The translations under genes and the position numbers were made by a program. A DNA stretch of 64,000 nucleotides from Todiramphus chloris collaris. Its lineage: Eukaryota > Chordata > Aves > Coraciiformes > Alcedinidae. The stretch covers positions 18,923,506-18,987,505 of the forward strand of contig JANVCC010010406.1 in assembly GCA_025345505.1 (NCBI GenBank). Reading direction: 5' to 3'. Positions 11,761 to 21,178 of the stretch are shown piece after piece. Position 1 is the stretch's first letter. Each line of letters begins with the position of its first letter. Under the pieces are notes generated by a model that worked only from the letters and a program-made list of their open reading frames with translations, was not told the DNA's origin and made no database searches.

Positions 11761-14700
11761 CCTCTTATGAAGAAATTAGTTCCATGCATTCTGCTTCAAT
11801 TCTGCTTCTCTTGGTGAGTATGCAATAGGCAATCTATGTTCAACATGACTACTCATGGAAGAAGGTATCTTTGTGTTACGGGTGGCGCAAAACATTTCTC
11901 TTGGGTAAGGAAGAGTTATGTGAACATTAGCAACGATACGCATCTTAGTGACTGAAAAGCTAATGGCTCATACCATTGTATTGGATATGCAGACAGTCTC
12001 TTCATGAACTTCATCATGCCCAGAAACAGTAGTATAGGTGTAAATACACTTATACTTTAAAAAAATTATAAAATAGCCCTTTCATATCTTGACAAATGGT
12101 TCCTCAAACACCTAATGTCTTGAAAACTTATTTCCTTGTTCTTATTGGATGAAATTCAAGCTGCAAATGACAGCTAATTATATTAGGAGAAATACAGTAA
12201 TTATTACGATGGACTGGTGTAAAATAACTTATATCTTGGAGTTATCTTTTCTCTAAAAAGTTATCTGTAGAAGATTCCAAGTGTAGTAGGATGATGAAAA
12301 AATGGGTGCTGTTTTGACAAGGAGGTGATAACAGGAGGCAAGTAGCAGCTTTCTCGCATCTTCACCTTCCTTGATAATGTATGCAGTGGCTCATCATAGG
12401 TAACTGATGTTAATTTATTCAAGCACACCTGTACAGGGCTGGAAGTCAGGTAACCAGACAAAAAGTATGTCTCTGCTTTTTCAGTACAGCTACCCAGAGG
12501 CCTATATCCGCACAAATTTTGTTCTGGAGACACCAGCAGGTTTTAATAAACAACCTACAGATGTCTTGCTCCATACAAATCAAGGAGTTTACATGTTTAC
12601 ATCTGGACTGATTTAACTAGCAATCAAGTGGCATGATCACACTTGGCTCCAATAGTTGCCTCATATTTATTTATAAGTCACCCTGAGCAGATATTATTTT
12701 GTTTTTAAATTTATTCATGGGGCTAGATCACCTTTCCCATCTTGCCGAACACACACATACACACATACTTGCTTTGTGAGAAAACTGAAAGACAAACCTG
12801 AGCAATTAGTAGTCCTACTTTAGTAGCAGAAAGAGAAAGTGAAAAGTTCTTGCTTTGTTCCTCTGAAGAGGTACACTGAGAATTAATTGATTTTGCAGAC
12901 ATCGAGAGAAAAAAAAATGTGGTAACATAGTTACTAATGCTGTGTTCCAGCTTAATAAAGGCAGATTTAAATAGTGACAGTAGTGAGGTGAGGTGAGACA
13001 GGGATTTAGCATGTACTAAGGCTCACAGACAAGATGGCTGTATTTCTCCTTAAGATGTGACAGTAGCATCTCAAGTAGATTTACTAAAGGCAGAAAGTCT
13101 ACCCGCCTTGTTCCATCAGTGGGTTTGACCACAAAATTCTTGTCTTTTAAAGGTGAGAGCCAGAAATGGAGTGAACTGCTCTAAGCTTCACCTTCCAGAC
13201 CTTCACTTCTGAACATGCTCTCCCACACAGGCACTTAGATGTAACTTTGGTATTCATTTTGGACAGGAAATAACTATTCCTTCGTCCCATGCAAGTGTCT
13301 CATCTACAGGTCAGGATAATTCTCTGACCAGCTGTGCCTCAGTGCTGGCTTCAAGGACCAATTAGACCTATCTCTTTGTAAGGCAAAGTCAGTATCTGCT
13401 GAGGCAGGACTCATGGATAAGGATGGGAAGTGGATCCTAGAGGAATCCAACCACTGGGGCTACAAGTCTCTTTCTCCTGACTTACAGGACAGACCTCTTC
13501 TGAGTCCAGAGAGAATTCACTTATCAAGGACAATTCTTTCCATTCAAGTGCACAGTTCTCACTGGAACTTATCTGCTTCCTTTCTCTCTCTTTTCCATCT
13601 AAAAAATTACTTGGGAAAAATGTTTTTCTGTTCAAAAAGAGGCTTATGACAATGCTTCTAAACACTGACATGATTTTTAATATGGGCTTTTTTAATATTT
13701 ACTTTCCATTGACTTCCTGCAACAAGATGTAGCCTAAATTCTTGCCTTTAGAAGAAAGCACATATGAAGTAAATACAGAAATGGATTAACAGCTTCTTTA
13801 GGGAGTGGCTGGTGAAGAATGGAAATAAAAATGGTGTTCAGAAGTGTAGTGCTTCTAGGAAAGAAATCCCGAAAGGTTTCTCTATTTGGGGAAGAGATCA
13901 AAGATATAGATATGTAAAAAGCTGATTTGATAAGTGATGTTACTTGTAGCTCAGAAGGTGATGAGGAAAGGGCCTCTAAAAAAAAAATCTAGGCTCAGTG
14001 GAGCTTGATTATTCAAAAGTAATACTGTCAAATTTTCAGAAGAGAAAACAGAATTACTGGGTCATTGACAGTAAGGGCCAGGATTCTGCTTTGCTTTCCT
14101 CTGCCCTGTGTTGAAAAAACACATGAGGCAGAAGTCTGAATCTTCTGGTTATCTTGACCCTAATCTACAAGGAATAGCACTGTTTAGCCAAAGATCTCAG
14201 ATGATATTCCAAACTTCCTGGCAGAGGGATATTTATACAGGATTTGACCTTGGCACAAAAGATGTAGGAATGGTGAAGCTGGATTTAGTCAACCCTTAAC
14301 ACAAATTGCTATAGGATGCATTCCACAACAGAGGGTTGCAGCTGTGGCATGGATAAAACCCCCTTCTTTAGTCAAAGCATCATTGTGTTTGCTCCTCATG
14401 TGATCTGCTGCCTCTGGTAACCAGCAGTTTGTATCACAACCCCACCTTTACAAAGCACATTTTACAACAATTACACCCACTGTCAACAACTTAGAGTTTT
14501 GTGTATGTACAGGACAGGGCAACCTTTGATTAACTAGAATTGCCTTGGAAAAGGTCCTAAGACATATCAGATGCCTTTATAGGAAACTAAAAGAATCAGT
14601 CAGTGTTATCTATCTCTGTGAAAGCTTGTATTTTCTTTTAGAACACAACTAGAGTTCTGAATTTTAGATCTCCAAGTAATTATAATAGGATAACATTATC

Positions 14701-16824
14701 AATCCAATACTAGTAATATGATTAATAAAATTACTGAAAATAAAAACTTCACAAGACTCAATAAGCTATGGGATAGCTAGAATTCTGATTTAATTAAGAA
14801 GCTAGTACTGAAAAAAACACGTAATCCTAGTTTTCAAATAAGAAAAAATCTAACCTCCTCTAGCAAGTCAAAGATTATGTGACTCACTACACAAGCAAAT
14901 CATACATTATTAATAATGTGTCCAAAATGGAATACCAATACATGATAAATATTCTTCAGAAATTATTTTGTGTGCTTTAGGTAGCTGTTTCTTATTTCTT
15001 GTATAGCAGGTAATAGGAAAATTGATTTAAGTGGCTGGAAGAAATTCCCACTTTGCAATGCTGTTAATTTAGTTAACCAGTTATCTTTAAGGAGCTCTCC
15101 ATAGAAATTGTATACTTAGGTAATTTCTCTTTCTAAAATAAATTAATATATTCAAAAAGAATATCAGCAAAAACTAAAAACAAATGGAATGGAAAAATAT
15201 TCAGGGCAATTAAACAGTGTGCCAAAAAAAAAAAAAAAATTAACTTTTACTTCCTAACTTTATTTTTCAAAAAAATATTTTTTTTTAATTAGAAAATAGT
15301 GTTTACTTAAATCTTTCCTACACTTTATATTATATGCTGTACATATGCTTGCATTTCTGCACATTCCTTGATGTTGCACATCTGAATAAGAATGGATAGC
15401 CCAAGGAAGTTTTGAAGATGTTATTCACTCAAATATCTGAAAGAATTATCAAGAAATGTGAGAGTATTGCTTGGTCCTTTCAAGGCATTTTCAGACAAAT
15501 GTTGCAAACCAGCAGTGCTAATGAACTTACAAAAACATCAAGCCTGAATGGGCACACAAAAGGTACCACACCTTTGAACTGTTTGAAGTGTATAATTACT
15601 CTTAAACTTTTGCAATTGAAATATATAATATGCTTTCACATTCCTTTTGTCCCAAGTGCAACACATAACTGAAATAACATATTCTGAATGTTACTAGTGG
15701 AAGGACATCGTAAGATGGTCTTTTGCCTCACAGAATTCAACATGATATGTAAATAATAATTTTATTTTAAAATATTCAGCCTGCATTTTAAGTTCCTGAA
15801 CCAGATTTTTATTTTATGGCTTGCTTTCAATAGTCTTAATAGGAGTATTCTACATAGTTCATGAAGTATTTTCAAACTGTTCCCTTTTTCAATGTTCTTG
15901 TCTCAGAAATATTTTATGTATGTCATCACAGCCAACTCTTCCTTAGAACATATAAATCTTTACTATGCTGACTTTATTATTAGCATGATCTATCAATGGA
16001 TTCCTGATGAAATACTTTGCATACATTCCAAATCTTAAAGCTGGCCACTTCAAGTGCTGAATGCGAAGGTGTATTGCTTAGTACATGACTGACTTGTCAT
16101 AATTCATTTGAGGAAACAGACTAACCAACCCAAATTCTTGACTAACAAAACCTGTGCAATTTCAGGAACTGAAAGAGGTTGCACACATCTAAACTTAGCA
16201 TAGATTATACCACGAATTCAAACCCAAGTCACATAAAAGTTATTAAGATACCCCAAGAAGGGAGTCTTCATTTAATTTTACCTGCTTCATGTCCAACAAT
16301 TTCATCCTACTGAAATGCAAACTATCTAGATTCTCCTTCTCATCTGTTTTAAACTTTTATTATTGTGTTCCTATTTTTCTGTTTAGTGGATTTCATAAAT
16401 TGAAACAGAAGACATGAGATATTTGGGGACTGCACTCTCCAACAAAATAGTGAATTTTGGCTCCTTAGTATCCTCAACAATAACTTGCTTTCATTTTATA
16501 TGACATGATATATTCAGTTTCAAACCACAGCAATTTCAGTGAAAAAAAGAGCTGTATATGAAATGTTTAGCTAAGTTTCATTTTCTTCCCCATGTCTGCT
16601 GAATTTTTACAACATAATGAAAAAATATGAAACACAAGTAAAGGAAAAAAAGACTACCCAATCTCACCATCACTCCATGAAACAGAGATTTAGTTATGTG
16701 ACAGTATGGTCATCATCACATGTGAAAGCTTTTATCAACAAGTATGATATAACTGTGTTATCCTACCATTTTGACAAATTCCATTTATATTACATTTTTC
16801 TCAGGAATCAAAACCAGCAGTGTA

Positions 16825-16934
16825 TAAAAAAAGCAAACAAACAAACAAACAAAAAACCACCAAACCAAAACCAAAACTAAACAAACAAACAAAAAAAAAA
16901 ACCCCAAAAAAACCCAAACCAAAAAAACCCCCCA
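16825..16934. repeat. A/C-rich low-complexity tract with CAAA repeats
   Basis: It starts with four or five CAAA units and degenerates into AAACC and AAAACCCC blocks over 110 bp. It is the longest of these tracts in the window and lies about 900 bp from the BNC2 exon on its 3' side. On the sense strand it is a T/G-rich tract, which in RNA would be U/G-rich. Confidence 0.88.
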
Positions 16935-17611
16935 ATCTACGACAACAAAAACCCATATAAGATTTTAAGGATCAGATGCTTCTGTTTAAGCTCAACTGTT
17001 TCAGTATTGATGAAGCATAGCTAAGGCATGATGTCATCTGAAGGGCCAGCAGAGTATGCCCGGGTTGATCTTCAATAATGTAGGGGTCTAGCCTCTCCTC
17101 TCTCAGTGTGCATAATTCTCATCAGTGGGAAAGGGAGCTACTCACATGCAGAGAAGAAGATAAAGTAGACTAAACAACCATAGTGAGTAGAAAGGTTTTT
17201 AAGTTCTACTAAGGAAAGAGGCAACTATTTTCTTGATATTTAGTTGTTCTTGCTAAAATATATCAGCTAGTTTCAAAAATCAGCAAGAAGAAAGAACACT
17301 CTTCTAATGCTTGCTGTTTACTTATATATGAACCTATAGGGATGGAAATAATTCTTGTATTCCAATCATTCCTTTCTCTCTCTCCACCCATTCAACCAAC
17401 TGTCCATCCAGCCCTTTCCCTGCTTCCTATTTCTGTAGCTTGACATGCATGCATTGAGACATTTGTATTGTGTGTAATTTACTGTATATTTAATAGACTC
17501 TTCTCTTGTTTTAAAAGTTGCAGAGAGAAGAAAATAAATATAATAAAAGCTGCAGCTCATAAACAGAAGTACAATACACATGTTTGCAGGCACACAGAAA
17601 GAATAATGACA

Positions 17612-17617
17612 TTTATT
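17612..17617 (-). promoter_or_regulatory. Candidate intronic polyadenylation signal (AATAAA)
   Basis: The plus strand reads TTTATT here, so the BNC2 sense strand carries AATAAA about 200 nt downstream of the in-frame TGA reached when the exon donor is not used. About 20 nt further on is a GT-rich stretch (TCTGTGTGCC on the sense strand), the arrangement expected of a poly(A) site. The hexamer is frequent by chance in AT-rich DNA, so use of this site is only a hypothesis. Confidence 0.3.
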
Positions 17618-17830
17618 ATCTATCCAGTCACTTCAGAGGATGGCACAATATATACTATTCTGAGTGCCAAGCAACAATCAAAATCTTACAGTGATAAAAC
17701 TCTCCCAATGTCATGGGAATGTGATTGTCAGTTGTCATTACTGTGCATCTCTCTATTTCTTCATATATCCTAAACTGCTGTTTCTTACATAATTCAACAC
17801 ATTTAATAATGTAGAAAATCAATTAATATT

Positions 17831-17840
17831 TACTGACCTG
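17831..17840 (-). other. BNC2: BNC2 splice donor splitting zinc finger 4
   Basis: On the minus strand the exon ends CAG and the intron begins GTCAGTA, a good donor with GT at 17837-17836. The junction falls after two bases of an Arg codon in the sequence RSRDR (phase 2). In finger 2 of the same exon the equivalent motif RSRNR is followed at once by HSANP, so the fourth finger should be completed by His-Ser-Ala-type sequence from the next exon. Intronic readthrough instead gives Ser-Val-Asn-Ile-Asn and a TGA at 17821-17819. Confidence 0.88.
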
Positions 17841-19804
17841 TCTCTGCTTCTCCGTGATGGGAACGCAGCATTACAGCCAGCTACTGTGCAGACATGCATC
17901 TCTTTTAAATGAACATTTCTGTAGTGAAGCTTCACACTGTAGGAACTCTTGAAACTTTTCTTGCACACATAGCAGATCTTGGGGTCTGGGCTGGAGCACA
18001 TTTCACCTTCTGGGGAGAACTTCTGAGGGCTGCTGTAGCTGAATGTAGAAGCAAAACTTTCATGTAGGGCAGCCATACTGGCACTGCCTCCATTGTACAA
18101 TCCATATTGGCTCATGTAGAACATATCGTATGTAGGGTCTGTATATTCTTCCTTCACCTTAATGACATCCTGGTTGGAAGAGTCATTGTGGTTTTCATCT
18201 GGTCTGTCACTGTGCATCATAGATTTTTCACCGGCTTCATGGAGGCGATCATCACCTTCCATGGATTCCTCACACAATTTGGGCTCTGATGACTCTGACT
18301 CATTTTCATAGTCTCTTTCATGCTCCTGGTCTTCTGATGTCATGCTGTCTGCTCTTCTAATGTCTGGTCTGGAAATGCATCTGTTCCTGTCACTTTTGGA
18401 AAAGTCTTTCACAGACAGGCCTGGGCTCATTTCTTCCTGAGAATGGCAGTGATTGTCATGACCAATTTCATTCACCATTGTGCTGCTGTCATTCACTTCT
18501 TCATCTTCATCGTCAAACTCATCAGCAGTATCAATAACTTCCTTTTCAATCTTAACTGGCATGCTTGACTTTCTTGGTTTTTTCTTGGGGGCAAGGTCAG
18601 CATTAGGCTCTGGAGTAGGCATCAGCACTGAAGGTACTGATGACTCTGAAGGAGGAGGTGGATGCTGCTCCATGCCACTCACTGCTGGTATTATTGGACT
18701 GGTAGGGAGAGAGGTTGGAGGACTCACCATTTCTCCAGGAGTAAGTAAATTTCTGTAAAAAGGAGGAACAGGTTGGACAGTCTTTAAAGCCGGGAACACT
18801 AGCTGACTGGGAAGAGGGTTCTGTAGTACAGGATCTAGAGGGGGAGTGGTAAACCCCATTGGTGGACGCCCAGGGCTTGTTAAAGTTAGGTTGGATTTTG
18901 TACTTGCTATGACTGGAGTGGCGGCACCTGATGTAGCACGAATTAGATCTTTGTCACGGTTATTCCTTAGCATAGGCATGTGGAGGCGGGGATTTGGGTT
19001 AGCACTGTGGCGATTGCGGCTTCTGAGAGAGCTGAAGACCATGTTGCAACCCTCAATAGTGCACCGGTGTTTGATTTTCAGGTGAACAGCATTGTAGTGT
19101 ATTTTAAGAGTACCTTTGTCATAGAAAGTTTTGCCACATGCATTGCAAAATACTCTTCCTTTCCTGGAGGCTGACCCCATTCTCCTCATTCTGTGAATGC
19201 GAAATGAGCTTTTAGTGTGTTCTGGTTTTGATAAATCATTGACAGGCGTAGGCGTCTGAACAGGAGAAACACAGGCTGGCTCAGTTTTGGGCTCAACATT
19301 TGTGATGCTGGTCAGAGCATTCCTGCTGGATGCTTGCTCATTCTTGAAAGGTGTTGGGGAAACTTCGGATTCACTGCTCTCGTTATATTCGTTTTGGGTT
19401 GTAAGGCTTGGTTCACGGAGCCTCATTGCTGGCTGTTCTAGCAGGAGGCCATTTGGAGGCAGCCCCAGCAGTGGAGCAGAGACTGGATTTATGTACTGGA
19501 ATGGAAGCAGGAATGCAAGGCTATTTGGGATGTTTTCAAAATGATGAATGCTGGAAGGGTTGCTATTCTCCAGGTGAGCAAGGAGACTTGGGCTCCTGGT
19601 GCGATTATTGCTTTCAATAAAAGTCCTTATATCTGAATCTGTCTTTGAAGATGGCACAGCAACAGCCTGCCCTTCTTTTTCTTGAATTGCCATCAGCTCC
19701 ACGATGGATTTGGTCTCTCCAAATCTCAGGAACTGCTGAAGGGTAATGATCTCTTCTTCCCTGGACATAATGGCCCAGCGGTCCAGCACCTTGCCTGCAG
19801 CATC
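17838..19804 (-). CDS. BNC2: Basonuclin 2 (BNC2), large internal coding exon (partial CDS)
   Basis: BNC2 is a nuclear C2H2 zinc-finger protein acting in transcription and RNA-related processes, known from skin pigmentation, craniofacial mesenchyme and germ cells. The exon reads openly for 655 codons, starting in phase 0 with Asp-Ala-Ala-Gly-Lys just after the acceptor AG and ending two bases into an Arg codon. Counting from that Asp: finger 1 has Cys220, Cys223, His236 and His241. Finger 2 has Cys248, Cys253, His266 and His275. A basic nuclear localisation motif PKKKPRKSS lies near 406-414. An acidic stretch, DEFDDEDEE, lies near 428-436. Finger 3 has Cys611, Cys614, His627 and His632. Finger 4 supplies only Cys639 and Cys644; its histidines must come from the next exon. 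The [10 protein letters not shown] signature after finger 2 and the near-identity to vertebrate BNC2 as I recall it separate this from BNC1. The codon at 19789 is GTG (Val), an internal codon and not a start. The N-terminal and C-terminal exons lie outside the window. No frame break is seen. Confidence 0.97.
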
Positions 19805-19850
19805 CTACAGGCCATATCAAAGAAACAACAAAGACAAACACAAAGAAAAA
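19805..19850 (-). other. BNC2: BNC2 splice acceptor and polypyrimidine tract
   Basis: On the minus strand a pyrimidine-rich run (about 19850-19818) is followed by a short purine-containing stretch and then CCTGTAG. The AG is at 19806-19805 and the exon begins with GATGCTGCAGGC. The reading frame continues smoothly from the first exon base, so the upstream intron is phase 0. The ORF remains open further upstream into the intron only by chance: the upstream translation is Phe/Val-rich and unlike basonuclin. The boundary was chosen because the [10 protein letters not shown] peptide begins exactly there. It is inferred from consensus and not tested. Confidence 0.88.
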
Positions 19851-21161
19851 ACTTATTGATTCTGCATAATTATTAAATTCAATAGAAGGTGCTCTGCTGC
19901 CTGAACATGAAACACTAAGCTCAAAAAACAACATGCAAACAGTGTTAATAGAACTTGACAAAAAAAATGAAAGCTTTCCAGCCATGCAATTATAGTAATT
20001 AGTCACAATCAGACAAATAGAATGAGTTTAATAATGTCAGAGCAAACAAAATGTAGATCACAGGGCTCTGTGATCTAAATTGCTTTCAAAACTTCCATTT
20101 TAACAGCAATGAGCTATGCACAATGCTACTGTTTATCATACATCAGCGTAAAACATGAACTGTTGCTGTGCATTCCACTGTAAAATACAGAAAACTTTAC
20201 CTTAATCACTATTAAATGCTGACACTATTAAGAAAGATCTAAATAAATGCATTTGGTAGAGTTGTTTCTTAAATGCAAGTAGACATAAGACTGACATCAC
20301 TCATGGGCCATCTCACAAAAAATTTTGATGTAAACCAAAAAGTCTTAAAAATAGCATGTAATACTTTTTTTTTCTTCTTTTTTTTTTTTCCCCTCACCCA
20401 CAACAATGCTGAAAAACATGTTCATTACAAAATTCCATCAAAATCTACAAATTGGGGCACTGGATTTAAGCATAACTGGACTACTACTGGCAATTGATTG
20501 TAAGCTTTCAATTTTGGTATGGTTTAGACTTAAGAGATTACTTTCTTGCAGCCTTGTTATAAATGACAGTTAAAAATATGTAAAAAGTAAGCATCTGATG
20601 GATGTAGATAGCATAAATGTGTAAAAATGTTGTCTCTTAACATTGCCTTCTGATAGCAAGGGAAAAATCCAGAGAGAATACACATCAGTAATCACTAGCC
20701 TATCTGTTGTTAAATATACATTAAAAAGCATTTCACACTTTCATTTCTGCTAGTAAGCATGAGATTTGCCTGAAGGTAGGACTTAAAAATTCTGCAATGT
20801 AATGTCAGGCAATCCATTCCAGCACGTATTGATAAAAACATATTAAAATACTTATATAATGAATACATCATTTTATTGGCATCTTTCCTTTTGGGTAAAT
20901 GCTGGACATAACATCAGCACAGTAACTACAACCAACAAGCACTGTTGCAGGCCATTAAACCAGAATTATTCCAATGCTTCCTCATGCATTAAACAGTTTG
21001 AAAGCCTTGCAAGATACTCCACTGTACTGTCTCTGATCTTTTTAAATCTTGAATCTCAGCTGCAGAACTTTAGGATAAACAGTTTGGACTACATACATAC
21101 TATTGCAAAAAACACCGTCTCTCGTTTGATTATGAAGGCTGGCAATACCTTTCTTTCCCCT

Positions 21162-21178
21162 CCCCCCCCCCCCCCCCC
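21162..21178. repeat. C17 homopolymer (G17 on the BNC2 sense strand)
   Basis: A run of 17 C lies about 1.4 kb upstream of the large BNC2 exon in transcriptional terms, within CTTTCCCCT sequence and followed by AGTCTTATTTATTTATT. Runs of this length are unusual and error-prone in sequencing, so the exact count is uncertain. On the sense strand it is poly-G and could form stacked G structures. Confidence 0.9.

Larger units (their letters stand above)
9502..16824. other. Intronic stretch without recognised elements
   Basis: Apart from the A/C-rich tract at 11.7 kb, the 17-bp duplication at 10.75 kb and short CA-type runs near 12751-12770, I see no gene, RNA gene or transposon. The open frames are all below about 90 codons and have no domain that I recognise. 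Confidence 0.6.
1..17837 (-). other. BNC2: BNC2 intron downstream of the large exon (partial)
   Basis: No exon with a plausible basonuclin C-terminus is visible on the minus strand, and the open frames here are short and unlike any family I recognise. The expected final coding exon (rest of finger 4, then fingers 5-6) should give an open frame well over 100 codons. None exists, so this intron is longer than 17.8 kb in this species. The stretch holds one CR1 fragment, several A/C- or T/G-rich tracts, a short purine tract near 7963-8010 and two candidate conserved noncoding blocks, all listed separately. The remainder is AT-rich sequence in which I see nothing specific. Confidence 0.8.

Noticed and set aside
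18480..19620. Plus-strand open frames opposite the BNC2 exon
   Set aside because: Shadows of the coding exon, with no domains.
19614..20006. 130-codon minus-strand frame overlapping the BNC2 acceptor
   Set aside because: It reads the exon start in a wrong frame and runs through the polypyrimidine tract. The basonuclin frame is the real one.
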